Assembly: GCA_948567375.1 (NCBI GenBank)
Contig: OX419756.1
Coordinates: 52,120,552 to 52,184,551, forward strand
Direction: 5' to 3'
Length of the DNA stretch: 64,000 nt
From: Lunularia cruciata
Lineage: Eukaryota > Streptophyta > Marchantiopsida > Lunulariales > Lunulariaceae
Position numbers and translations under genes: made by a program
The notes under the pieces: model-generated
What the model saw: only the letters and a program-made list of their open reading frames with translations
Database searches by the model: none
Told to the model about the DNA's origin: nothing
Part shown: piece after piece, positions 9,250-21,000 of the stretch
Layout of the letters: each line of letters opens with the position of its first letter
Numbering within the stretch: position 1 is the stretch's first letter

Positions 9250-10600
9250 AGGTACTACACCCCTACTAGGTGTAGATCCTCTACCACCACCTCTACCACC
9301 TTGTCCTCCATGAACTGGAGCTCCTCTACTACCTGCCATAGCAACCCTACCACTTTGTAACTCCGGGTGTAGGTCAAAACACCAGTCACTAGTGTGACCA
9401 AATCTGTGGCAATGCTCACACAGCCTCTATGCTGGCTGTGATGCATCCGAGGTATCAAGTCTATTGCCATGAGTACACTCTCTCCAATGGTGAGGTCCAC
9501 CACAAGTGCAACAAGCAACACCACCACTCATTGTCTATTGTTGACCCAAAAATGAAGGTAAGGGTCTAACTCCACTAGGCCCTCCACTCGCTCTATAGGA
9601 TCTAGGTTGTCCACCCTGTCCTCAAAAACCAACTGGGCATGGTGCACTTTGCTGCACTCTAGAAGAAGTCACAGCCATGGATGAGGTCTCCCTACCAAAT
9701 CCAGATGTCACCACCCTCTCCTCCACCATGTTGAGCTCAATACGCTCAGCCAAACCAAAGACCACTGCCAAAGTAGACGAAGTAGCCTGTAACAACGTAG
9801 CATCACGAACTCTACATCACAACTCCCTATTCAATATACCATACCAAAACCGGACTACCTGGGCCTCAATAACTCCCTAAGTGAAACTGATCAGCCGCCT
9901 CATGCAAGTGTATGCCTCGGGTAGGCTCTCTCCAGCCTTCCGCTGGAACTCCTGCAAGCTCCTCAACTTGTCTGTCCGCACTCCTTGGTAGTTCTGCCAC
10001 AAACAATGGAGGAACTCCACCATGAGGTTAAACCCCGGTACCACACCACCTCCTGTAGTGGGACCTCCACTCATAGTAGCACTATCTCCAACTAGTGCAC
10101 CTCCATTAGCTCCACTAACACTACTTGAGCTAGAACTCGGAGGTATAGCCAATCTACTCTTGGCCACCAAACTTGAAGTGATAGAGATAAAGTTCAGAGA
10201 CCAATACTATTTCCATAACTTGATCTCCTCCAAATGAGCTCTCCTGAACTCATGGTAGTCATCCATTGGCGGACCCTCCAGATGTTGAAATAGCCTCTTC
10301 CATGCCATGAAAGGTGTAAACAAAGTTGGGTTCCGCATCTATTGCAGATCACACCAACTATCGAACTCCTAGATGAAATCATCCAACTCAATGGTACCCA
10401 CTATACCAAAGTAATGCCTAGGGCCTTTGGAGGCCCCATAAATCTCATCCATGTCCCATAACAACGGTGCGGATACACCAAAGTGCACTCTCAACTGAAT
10501 CAACTCTTGTGTCAAACTCCAACTTAGAGTCAATCTCCTCCCTCATTGGGACCTGAGATATAGGTTGATACCGAGTACCACTCCGAGTAAACCCACTCCG
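9250..10600 (-). pseudogene. E2 gag polyprotein with two zinc knuckles
   Basis: A gag capsid region on the minus strand is followed by a nucleocapsid part. The capsid portion includes LRSLQEFQRKAGESLPEAYT and, past a TAG at 9877-9879, VRFWYGILNRELRCRVRD. Two knuckles in one frame follow. The first, CCTCGGPHHWREC (9475-9513), is the CX2CX3HX4C type; the second, CEHCHRFGHTSDWC (9379-9420), is CX2CX4HX4C. A glycine- and arginine-rich stretch lies after them (GGQGGRGGGRGS). In-frame TAG codons at 9535-9537 and 9427-9429 fall where Gln would be plausible. Gag would form the particle and bind element RNA. Confidence 0.83.
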
Positions 10601-11971
10601 TATTGCAAGGCTATCTCCTCTAGAATCCCCAAAGAACTCGGTCGTGACAAAGTAACCGCAACCGCAAACTACTACAGCAAACTAAAAGTACCCAAGTGCC
10701 AACACCACCAAGTGCCAATACCAACTAAGCACCACCTACTAATGTAACTCTAACCAAGATAACTACACTAGGGGAAAGGGCAACCTTTAACCTGCCATCA
10801 CAACACGCACTCTCACGGTCTACAAGTCATCACTTCCTACCTCATGGGAGAGAAACAAAGATAGTCTGACTGGTCATCACTCCAGCTTCACTATCGAGAG
10901 CACACCAGAGCACCAACGCTCAAAAGTTAGGGCACCTCACACAAACATAGTGCACAAACAATAAGTAGAGACTGGAGGGTGTCCAATCACAAGAAATCTA
11001 AACAAAAACCCTCCATCTCATGAAACAACACGGGACTGACTCTGCCACCATTTGGCATTTGACATAAGAGAAGTTCATATCTAAGTCCTAAGCTACCAAG
11101 ATTACCAAGAATGGGATCAAACTACCTCTCCTAGCCAAAGCTACAAGTGTATAGGTAACAGTAGCACAGTCACTAAGACAACAAGTGAGGGTGGACCAGT
11201 TGGCTAGGGCACCAGTCTAGGAACGAGAGATCTAGGGGTCAAACCCTATTACGCATAATCTAGCAAGATGGGCAGATTTTGCCAACCAATGACCAAGATC
11301 TACTCTAAACTAGCTAGCCTCACGCTAGCTTGCTAGCCCTTTTGGCCCTTCTAGGCTTTGTAGCCTCTCATAGCCCACAATCCTATGCCTCAAAGCCTCA
11401 AAATGCCAAAATTTAGCAAAATGAGGCTTTTCTTCTTGCCACTTTGAACCTCCTCCAAAATCTAGTGAAACTCCTCCAAACTTGCAAAAGTCCTCCAAAC
11501 TAGCAAAACTCCTCCAAATCTGGCCAAAATCTAAAATAAAATCCAACCAAAATCTGATGTAAAATCTGACATAAACCCTAAAGTTGGCTGACCGCCAAAT
11601 CCCCCGCTAACTTTCCACTCGAGCCAAATTGAAAACACGGGTTTCTCCAAATCACAAATTTGCAAGAATAGTTTCCCAACTCCACCTTCAATTTTACTTT
11701 TTGAGCCCAACTCGCAACAAATTGGTTCTGCCTTCACTTCTTGAGCTCAAAATCACAACCACTACTTGAAATTTGCTCCTTTTATGCTCAAAAATTGGCC
11801 AGCACTTCCACACACCGTCTGCCTTACTACCAAATCTCCATCAAGCAACGAGCTTCTGCACACCAGGGAAAAACAAAACTCAATCGAGCTACCAACAATC
11901 CATTGAGCTTGGAGATACCACCAACACTCAAAGTTCTTGCACCTGATTTCCCCCTGATTTCACTTCTATGA
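10601..11971. other. E2 5' leader region without a clear gene
   Basis: The segment lies between the E2 gag and its 5' LTR-like repeat. I see no protein match. At about 11455-11530 a short motif like actcctccaaa recurs four or five times, an imperfect minisatellite. No tRNA primer-binding site was recognised next to the LTR end at 11971. Confidence 0.5.
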
Positions 11972-12445
11972 TGTAATCAGATTGTTTACCACTCTCACTC
12001 AACTCAACTCAACTCAGTTCAATCCTTGATCTGTCACTCTATAAACTGCCAACAATTGGGCATTGATTACAATCAAGCCACACCCACTCTAACTAAGAGA
12101 ATCCAGGTGATGCTCACGAGCCTCTGTCCACCATAGCCAGGAACTCAAAGGCTCAACATCAGAGAAGTGAGCTCTCTGGAGCTGCTCTTTGAAAGTATAC
12201 CCCTGGACTTGAGCTAGGTCTGAAACCCTAACGGTCCCACTAACGGCACACTTGATGGTGCAAATGGTGCAAAATGACGGCCCCACCGTCATTTTGAAGT
12301 CAATACCCTGAACATGAAATCTGACCTTTGGAAAGTAGTCTCTGAGAAACTGCTGAAATAACTCTAACTACTATCATTGGAACTCCAGTGTCCGAGCAAT
12401 CTAGATGTGACACTACAAATGGCATGACAACCATTGTCCATAAGT
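11972..12445 (-). repeat. 5' LTR-like repeat of E2 (truncated)
   Basis: It matches 1781-2240 in direct orientation; shared strings include ctgtcactctataaactgcc, caagccacacccactct and gtgtccgagcaatctaga. On the minus strand it ends CAATCTGATTACA, a proper CA end. The outer part that the left copy has at 2241-2319 is missing or unrecognisable here. Divergence between the two copies is clearly visible, so E2 is not recent. Confidence 0.72.
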
Positions 12446-13080
12446 TACAATCAGAAGTACCAAGAGTTCATTGAACACGGTAATTGCATTCAAAAAAATT
12501 GCCCAAAACGTGAGATGATGAACTACATGAAATGATGCTTGGGTAGTACATGGACATAAATCCCAATGGTTTGGCAAAAAGGGATTTGGTGGTCCATAAA
12601 TTGCATCCATCCTATTCCTACTCTAATACTAGTATAAAAGACCAAGGAGAGAAATAAGAGAATAGAATATTGGAGTCAAAGATCACATTGGGACCATTGA
12701 ATGAGAGAAAATCCAAATGCCTAGCATGACCTTAGGCTTTGGCATTTATAGAGAACATACAAGGCTCTTGAGAAGCTTCTCCAAAAGCTTCATAAAAGCC
12801 ATCTTCTTAGAGTGCAAGCCAAGCTAATCGGGAAGCTTTCTCAAGAAACTTCCTTCTAGAAGTTGTCTACTTGGTGTGCAAGCTAAGCTATTCGGGAAGC
12901 TTCCCCTTATAATTTGCCTCTTAGAATGCACATTACCTAATACTTGGAAGGTACCAAGTAGCTTCCTAGGTGCTGCTAGAATGTTTTGATAACTCTTGGC
13001 TAATTTGGCCTATTTGCTACTTTGTTAGTTTTGACTAACTCATCTATAAACTCCATATTGTTACAGTTACGGCTAACAAA
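12446..13080. other. Non-coding stretch, possibly LTR-related, with heat-shock-element-like motifs
   Basis: No gene is seen. The stretch adjoins the 3' end of the degenerate copia element (minus strand), so it may include that element's LTR, although no partner copy was found. It contains a TATA-like AGTATAAAAG at 12631-12640 on the plus strand and the inverted GAA/TTC motifs listed separately. Two imperfect copies of a phrase around aagctaatcgggaagctt (about 12820 and 12880) also occur. Confidence 0.4.
12772..12903. promoter_or_regulatory. Cluster of heat-shock-element-like sites
   Basis: Within 132 bp there are GAAGCTTC (12772-12779), GAAACTTC (12845-12852), TTCTAGAA (12854-12861) and GAAGCTTC (12896-12903). 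All fit nGAAnnTTCn or nTTCnnGAAn. The middle pair forms contiguous GAA/TTC/TTC/GAA blocks. Heat-activated copia elements of plants carry such sites in their LTRs. Function here is inferred only, and chance palindromes such as AAGCTT contribute. Confidence 0.35.
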
Positions 13081-13084
13081 AGAA

Positions 13085-15730
13085 AAAATCTAGTGGAATC
13101 AAACTTGACTACCGCAACAATTATCTCCTTATAGTTGATTCCATCAAGCTATGAATAACCCTTGGCTACAAGTCTAGCCTTTTGCCTTGAGAAATACCCT
13201 TAACATCAAGCTTTTTTTTATAGATCTACTTATATTTTATTGCTTTTTTCTCTTCTAGCAAAGCTATTAGCTTTGAAGTCTTGTTCTACTTCAAAGACTT
13301 GAATTCCTCATCCATAGTTGTCATTCATTCAATTATTTCATTGCATTTTGGAAATAAACAAGATAAGCATTTACATCTCTTGCTTCAATCTTAGTTGCAA
13401 CAATATAAGCAGAAGATGTCCCACTCACCAAGTCATTGTGGAGTTCTTCTTTGTCTCCCACTTCTACAATTTTCTCCATATTGATTGGATGAAGTTGAGC
13501 TTATTTGCAAATCATGTTCTTGATTTTATTTCACTCTTCTTGAAGTGGACTAATCTCAATTTTGGATTAGTCTTCTTCAAGATTTGGATTTGTAACCTCC
13601 TCCATAGATTCCCTAGAAACTTGTGGAAGATCTCCATCCATTTTTATCTCATCAATGCTCATTCTAGCATTGGCTTGCTTTCCATCTCTCGCCTGAAAAG
13701 AATATTTATCTAAGTTCAACATCTCTATGATTGTCAATGATCAGATAGCTCCTCTCTAAACATTACATCCGTACTTTCACAAACCTTTTTCTTCTTCTAA
13801 TCCAATAATTTGAAGGCTTTGGATTTTTAACTTATCCAACAAAAGACATCCCTTATCTCTTTGCATCAAACTTCTCCTCTGACCCTTTGGTGTGAAAATA
13901 AAGACTGAGCAACCAAAAGTTCTCAAATGTGCAATTTTTGTTTTGTTCCATGCCAAAGCTTATAAGGATTTTTCTCTAAAACTCTATTCAAAATGTGTGT
14001 AAAAACTCCTCATGCTTTTGCCAAAAACTCTTGAGGTAACTTGCTAGAAAGCAACATCCTTCTTATTGCTTCAATATTATTCTATGATCTTTCTCTTTGA
14101 GTGTAAGGTGTTGTTGTTTTAGGTACTAATTAAACACTTTATAAAAACTAATGAATTTATTTCTTGTGTATTTTATTACTCTATTAGATTTTAGTTCCTT
14201 GATCTTCATTCCACACTAAGTTTCTATGTGTGCATGGAGTTATTTGAAGCAAGAGAGAGTTTATGACTTCTCTTCCAAAATATCACAAGCTAAAACCACA
14301 TCCTCCTTGAAAAGGAGATAATATCTTGATCCTCTTATTGAGCTTATGCTAATAAGACCACAAACATCATTGTGAGAGAAATTACAACTCTATATTTGCC
14401 CTACTCTTGCTAGATTGTGCAAAATGGTAGTTCCTTTGCTAGAGCACATCCATCACAATAGAAAGCTTTTGATTACCAGATTCTTTTGGTTTCAAATTGT
14501 GACCCTCTACTAGTCCTCTCTCCATCTTCCTAATGTAGGAAAGATTGAGATTACCAAAGTGAAATATCTAGCTTTTGATACCCTTTTTGCTTTACTAGCT
14601 TCTCATTCTTCCCATTTCTTACAATAATAGAATTAGCTTTGGAAAGTTACCTATCTTGATATCTTTAATCTTTGAATCATAGACACCTAATATCCACTAC
14701 TCCATCTTTCTCCATATAGTAGCCTTCTTTGGTATAAGTGGTTTGGAGGCCTTAGACCACTACTCGACCAATGTTGAATAGGTCAAAAAAGGCAACCACG
14801 TAGAACACATGAAGGATAGGAAGACCCCATCAACCCATACAAGGGAGAGAAAAAAGAGTTAGAATGGGATTAGGCCCCAATAGTATCAATATGAGAAATC
14901 TGCCCTACCCACCTAAGATATCCAAGCTATGCAAGTCATAAGGTCTACAAAATACTAGAGCATCCAAAGAAGCATCACCTAGTGTACTTGCTTTCTTATG
15001 AATTGCACCAACCAATGCTCTCTATAGAGCAATGGACACACACTATCTAAAGTATCCTACAAAGTATGAGAGTGAGAGTGGTGCTCCCTTACGTCTAATA
15101 TGATAAGCTCTTGTGCACTCCCTGATCCAATGTTGAATAGGTTAAACTTCAACTTTGGAACATAGAGAATTTTTCTGATGAATTTAGCTTGTCTGTTTAT
15201 ACAAATCTCACAAGAAATTGGAATTTCTCCCACTTCAACGACCCAAACCTTATGATTATTAGCAACATAAATTTTTCAAGTCCCTTCTTCAATCTTCTTG
15301 AAATCTTGAACTGCTTTCATTTGTTGATCATGTGCTTTGAAGCTCTTCCATTAGCATACCAAACATCTTTATCTATATGTTTATCAAAACTTATGACAAT
15401 GCTAGAACTAGCAAAGGTAATACTTTGTAACTTTAGAGCATTGGCTTGATCTCTAACATTACTTATATTGTAGTGCTTTCTTCTTGGAAGGTTTTGCTTG
15501 CTTCTACATTCTCTTGTTGATTACTCCTCCTTTCTACATTTGTTACAGCTTGTTCTCTTTTTCAATTGAGAAATGTAAATCTTCTTTTGAGTCTTGCAAT
15601 TATAGCTACCTCCATTGCTTCTTCTATTAGCAACTAGAAAGGCTCTCTCCTTTGTCTTCTTCACATGTGTTTTAGGTTTCTTCCTTGAGTAATCTTGCAA
15701 TGAGTCTCTCAATAATCTATTGATCCTCAT
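13085..15730 (-). pseudogene. Degenerate Ty1/copia element (gag, integrase, start of RT)
   Basis: On the minus strand, falling coordinates give copia domains in order. A gag zinc knuckle lies at 15506-15548 (CNKC, then REC, with a stop in place of His). A GAG-pre-integrase-like CDGCALAKELPFCTI is near 14400-14470. Integrase includes a TP..ERKN..I.EA.R.MLLSSKLP-like stretch near 14000-14130 and LEKNPYKLWHGTKQK near 13940-13990. RT begins with ARLVAKGYS, then GINYKEIIVAVVKFDSTRFF, near 13085-13180. The order integrase before RT marks Ty1/copia. Stops and frameshifts occur throughout, most of RT and RNase H are deleted, and a 343-bp repeat is inserted at 14784. Confidence 0.78.
14784..15142. mobile_element. 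Dispersed repeat R1, copy a, with 16-bp flanking duplication
   Basis: An insertion of about 343 bp inside the copia relic is bounded by exact 16-bp direct repeats CCAATGTTGAATAGGT at 14768-14783 and 15127-15142. Its first 200 bp match 29752-29940 (shared ggaagaccccatc and the gctatgcaa region) and in part 23047-23106. A long, exact target duplication suggests insertion by target-primed reverse transcription rather than by an LTR integrase. No coding sequence, clear A/B boxes or poly(A) tail were seen, so the class is open. Confidence 0.55.
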
Positions 15731-18070
15731 GTATACTATCCCATGTTGCTATTACATGGCAATAATTTTATGGTAAACTACATATAATATTGACAATGAT
15801 TGAGGAATTGTATATTCTTACACCATAGTTACTTAGTTGACTAGTGATAGTTTTGACTTGGCTAATAAAAATCCATTATCTCCTTTGCCAACTCCATGTG
15901 TTACTAAAAGAATCTTTGCTAGAAAATCTGCTAGTTCTCTAAAGCACATTGCACATGCAACATAATCAGTCTACTCCACATTTGGTTTGCAATTCTGCAA
16001 TTGACTAATTTTTGTAAATACTTCTCTTTTATGGATGCACATATGTACATTTATGTAGCATTGTTCTTGCTCTACAATTTTGTCTCTTCTCACTCAACTA
16101 TTTCTTGTTCTATAGTCTATATCTTATTTGTAGCCCTTTAGTGTCTTGATTTGAATCTCTTGATATGGAATCTATAAATTCCAGATCAAGAAATTGTGCC
16201 ATTGAACTTATTAATGTGTGCTTAAGTCTCACATCGTTCTTTGTTGCTATTATGTCCCAATCCACTCTTAAATGTGAACAAAATTCTTCTAGTCTCTCAA
16301 TCTATCTCAAATCTCACACTCAAAACAATCTTTTATCACTCTTAAGGTAACATGGGAAACATGAACATATAACCTATTGAAAATTGTAGTGAAATTGCTG
16401 CAAATATGTACATCAATTACAAAACACAAGGAGATACTCAAAGCAATTCTGTTAACTTCATGTTATTGCAAATCTAGTCTCATCAAATGAAAAATGGATT
16501 CCCTACATGTTAATATGCAAGTTCTAAATTAATGGAACACTCGGTAATAGTGCCTGGCCTTGTTTATACTGACCATTGCTCTCACCTCCTTGCTGCTCAA
16601 GGTTTCTTGATTGTGTTGCAACTGTCTTGATAGAATGGAACTTTTTTCATTGGATAGTAAGACCTATATATAAGCACATGGTGCTCTAACACTCACTAGT
16701 GCTACCACTAGATGCTATGCGCAAACCCTCACTTCTATAGTATACAGTACTAGTTATACTAACCTCAACTATCATACGCCGTATATGTTACCATCTGAAT
16801 TCAATTTCAACAAGAACAATCCGCGTCTAAGGGAATGTCTAATGGATTGTGCCTCTCATGCTCCTCAAAATACCACATACTTCATAATGCGTGCTAAGAA
16901 ATCACGAGGTTCAGCTTCTCTTGTATCCCTTCTTCCTCTTGCGATTCTCCTAAAATTGCTGTAATCTTTATATTATTAATATGCTAAACGATTTCTATTA
17001 CAATCACTCTTTTGAGATTTCTCATCGGATGGTTGAATAAGGAAAATCTCAAATGAAAGACATGAAACTCAAGATGTGCAAATTGCTCTTATTTTTTTGA
17101 TTTTGATATAGTATCTCTTACTTACGCCAAACCTAAAAACTGAACCCTCAATTTTTACGCAGGCCAATAACACAAAATTGACATAAGGACTTTTATCTCA
17201 TCGTTCCTTAGCACTTCCTTAGCATATTCATTAATAAACTTTTGTCTCATCCTTCCTTAGCACTTCCTTTGAAGGACTTTCTTAGCACGTTCATTAGTAA
17301 GAGTTATTGAAGCTACGTGATGAAGCCACATCAATCAGCAGCAGCAGCTAGTGTACACTACACTAATGAATTACTTTTTATTCAAGTGACAGTTACAAGA
17401 ACAAAGTCTAATTGGTAGAGAATTTTAGTGCCAACGCGGACTGACTAAGCTCACGTCACGTTAGGGTACCGCTAACCGTTTAGTCGAAGTTCCAAAGTTG
17501 GGGTACTGTTAAGAAGTCCATCTATCGGAATCGGAACTCCTGATCACTATTTGGACCCACAGCGCTTGCTTATGGCACGGCAGATTGTCGACATTTCTGT
17601 ACTTCGCCACTTGAATTTATGGAGTTTCTAGCTTAGTTATGAAATCCTTGGCTTCTTGTTGTCACTCATGGGTGGTATTGGTGTCGTACTTAGCGAGGTC
17701 CGAGTGAACATTGTAAGAGATTCTTGAAGTTCTAATTTCTTCCTCATTTGCTGGGAAGAGTCACATTGATCTGCGAAATAAAACTGCACCGTCTGAATGA
17801 GATGTGAATTCTTACGGTTCGTATCAACGGGAATGGAAAGTTCTTTCTAAGCAACCGAAATTTTCCTACAATTTTCGCAAAATGTGATTATAGAGTTTGC
17901 AATACTACATAAAGTATCCATTATGAGAGAAAACTCTACTGGCAGATTCATTTTCTTCCCAAAGGTCTGACATTCAGGTGAAATAAAATAGAAAATGACA
18001 ATTTTTGAGATCTTGAGATGTCTCTGTGTCACATTAGCGAAGTGACGCGGTACGTTACGTTTCATATAAG
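15731..18070. other. No gene recognised
   Basis: The left part (to about 16400) is probably the rest of the copia gag and leader, judging by position only. From about 17400 to 18070 the base composition is less AT-rich than around it. A 72-codon open frame on the minus strand (17847-18065) begins with ATG but matches nothing I know. Confidence 0.4.
17189..17300. repeat. Local imperfect tandem duplication
   Basis: Two units of about 49-60 bp (17189-17237 and 17238-17300) share acttttRtctcatcSttcc and ttccttagcacttcctt, and end in ttcattaRtaa. The second contains an internal expansion with a further cttagcac. No coding or regulatory meaning is apparent. Confidence 0.65.
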
Positions 18071-21000
18071 GTGCTCCCCAGCGGATTAATTGTATGAATG
18101 TTATATGTTTTTAATGTATTTGGATTTATAATATGGATTTTGATTTTTCAATAATTATGTATACTTATGCTCCTTATGTATAAAAATGAACTCTAGAAAA
18201 TCTTATCAATGACTTCTAGTATGAAATTGGTTGAGAATGATAATCATTACCATATCACACACGAGAGTAACATGGACAACATGGTTGGATTAATATGCAA
18301 TGAGCAAACAGTATCGATTTGTATGAGGCCCAAGCAAGATGTTTTTCTTCTAATAACGTGCTGGGATCTATTGACTTGGATATCCAGAATATAACAATTA
18401 TTATTGTTAAGTGAATATAATTTCTTAGAAGAATAAAACATACCTTTCAACATAAGTTTGAAAAGTTCCAAAAAACTTATTCACATGACATTTAGTTATC
18501 AAAAAAATTGTATATCAATTAAAAATAAAATTAATACTAACTAACTATACCCTCTTAAATATACATCTAGTTAAGACTATGTTCAAATCTCTTCTCCAAA
18601 ATTCTAAATTTATATGGATTCTACTTGATATAGGACTTATTACTTTAGTGAGAAGGTTATGATTATTATTTCTCTAAGTAATCCTATTAAACATATTGTA
18701 CTATAATCACTTCTCATCTATCAATTCCTTCTCTTTGACTTCTATTAATCATGGTTTTCTTTCCTTTTCAATATATCTTCCCAATCATCATCCTGAGTAG
18801 CAAAAGAGCAATAGTAAAAAGAGATTGATCGTTTTCTTCCCCAATTCACTTTATGTTTTTATTTACGTTTTATAAAGAAAAGCTCTACTATCTACTTGAA
18901 ACCTCATTAAAATTGCAAAAAAACCTAATTATCATAGTTAGTATAAATGATACAAAATTCAATGTAAATGGTAGAATTTATTTAATTTATATCAAGATAT
19001 TGCACAAGATCCACTAGCTTAAGATTGATAAGTAGATAGCCTTGCAGCAACTTGTGTGCCAACTTTGGGAACATTTTACAATCATTGAAATACTTTTTCC
19101 ACTAAAAGGAAAAAATAATTAAGAGGAAATATTTTATAATTTTGGATAATGATCAATAAATACAAAGTTGATTACTTCAATTAATAGCTTATAAGCATAT
19201 CTATTAATCAATCTCCTTAAGATGTAATATGAAATAAGTATTATTTCTTCAAAAACTTATGTTTATTGTAACATGATATAGTATAATATTTAATATCATA
19301 ATTTTAATAGAATATTATCATATAAGTACTACAAAGTTTGTAGAATATATATTAATATTATTTAAAAAGTTTCATAGACATTTAAAATGTATGGAAGATA
19401 ATTCATAGGGATTGAGTAATCTAACATGGTACTTAAGAACCTTTTAATGCAAATAGGCATTACATTATGAAGTGATATTTGTAGAGGTTGAGTGAATTAT
19501 TCAGAAGTTTCATATCTTTTCCTTATATAAGCTTATAACTACTTCACTAAAGGTCTTAGGCCATCAAAAGATGAGAATAAATGGATCAAGTATGCAAGGA
19601 GCAGTACTTCAAATACCTAAGATCTTTCTGAAGTACTTCTCATTGAATCCTTGATCTACTTATTCTCTTCTTTTCTTTCTAAATTTTCTCTCAGAATTTG
19701 GGCTTTTTATACTGATATCAATGTAGGAATTGGATAAGTATGTTTACATATCTTTAAACAAACACCTCTAGTTCATTGGACTAGATTCATAAAAAATTTC
19801 AATCAAACTTCCTTGAATATTATCTTGTTTTTAGATGAATATTTAGTGCTTTTGGTTATTAAGTATGGTCAAAGGTGGATGCATATTAATTATATCTTGG
19901 TTTAATAATTAAATTATCTTTATTATGATAAATACATAAATTATAAAGATAATAAATAATTTTATCATTCAAGAGATGCAACAAAAATTGAGCATTTCAA
20001 TCTAGCTTGGGAAGTTTTGCTCAAATGTAACACATAGTGAATAACATTTCAAGAAGAAAGAATTATGCCTAGTTCAGGAACCTCAAGCCAAACAATCTAG
20101 TAAGGAACTTTGAAAGTAAGATAAAGATTCATTTTTTTATGGTTGGCTTTACTTTTGCACCATTAACATACCAAATTTTATTCTAGCATTCTAGCATTAA
20201 CATACCAAATCCTAGTTACTATAAGCTATCTAGAACATGAAAAAATCCTAATTGGAAGTGACAAGTAAAATGCAGATTTATGGATTCAATTTTTTTTTAG
20301 TAAGAATTTGAGAGATAACTCACATCCAAAATTCAAGTCATCAATCAACAATAACAACATAAGTTCATCTTATAGAGCTATATTAGCAAATCCTAGTACT
20401 CTTTTGTAGATTTTAGAGATTGACAAAGAGGAAGCACTCTATGATTTATATTTGGGTCGATCCTTTAGAAAAGGATAAAATTATTAGGATGATCTAGCTT
20501 CTATGTACATGAAGACTTCTCCAAGATTAAATTCCAAGAGCAAGATGCTAAACATATGATCTTTGTTAAAGGGTTCAACCCACATATTTCCTTCTTTATA
20601 CACTCAAGTGCTACCAAAAGGCCAATCAACATCCCTATATAGATTGATGATGAAGTATATAAGACAAACAAAGCAAACATGATAGTCAAACTCTTCATTT
20701 TGACAAACTTCTCTCAAATTCATATTTAAGTTTTTCCAACTATTCTAGACTTCACAAATAAGTCTTCAGCAATTACTTGTAACTTCACATACAAGTTTAT
20801 GCTTAAATTCATCCATGTGCTCTAACAATGACTTTACTAGATGAGAGCTCTAACTTAGTTTTGACTAACCAAGATTGTGAAAAGTAAAAAGTAAAAATGA
20901 AAGTGGTTAAAAGAAGCTATAGAACAAGGAGATTTGACTCTTTGTCTCTTCAACACATATGTATCTACAATCTCAATAGATCATCCATGCCTATCGTACA

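Larger units (their letters stand above)
1781..12445 (-). mobile_element. E2: Ty3/gypsy retrotransposon encoding a DNA cytosine methyltransferase and a PHD finger
   Basis: This minus-strand element runs from the LTR-like repeat at 11972-12445 to that at 1781-2319. The domain order, with falling coordinates, is gag (about 10600-9250, two zinc knuckles), aspartic protease (8094-7447), C5 cytosine methyltransferase (about 7110-6126), RT (about 5700-4928), RNase H (to about 4060), integrase zinc domain (3912-3571), integrase core (3552-3292) and integrase C-terminus with PHD finger (3031-2489). A solo LTR of another family interrupts it at 8304-8982. The coding frame carries many in-frame stops plus some frameshifts, so this copy is inactive. 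A methyltransferase between protease and RT is not part of ordinary plant gypsy elements. Retroelements with captured methyltransferases have been reported in other eukaryotes, as I recall, so the class has precedent. Confidence 0.85.

Noticed and set aside
2489-10600. Idea that the E2 methyltransferase is a domesticated host gene
   Set aside because: It shares its frame, strand and decay with gag, protease, RT and integrase on both sides, and has its own in-frame stops.
17847-18065. 72-residue minus-strand frame as a small gene
   Set aside because: It has an ATG but no recognisable domain or neighbouring exon; kept only as a remark.
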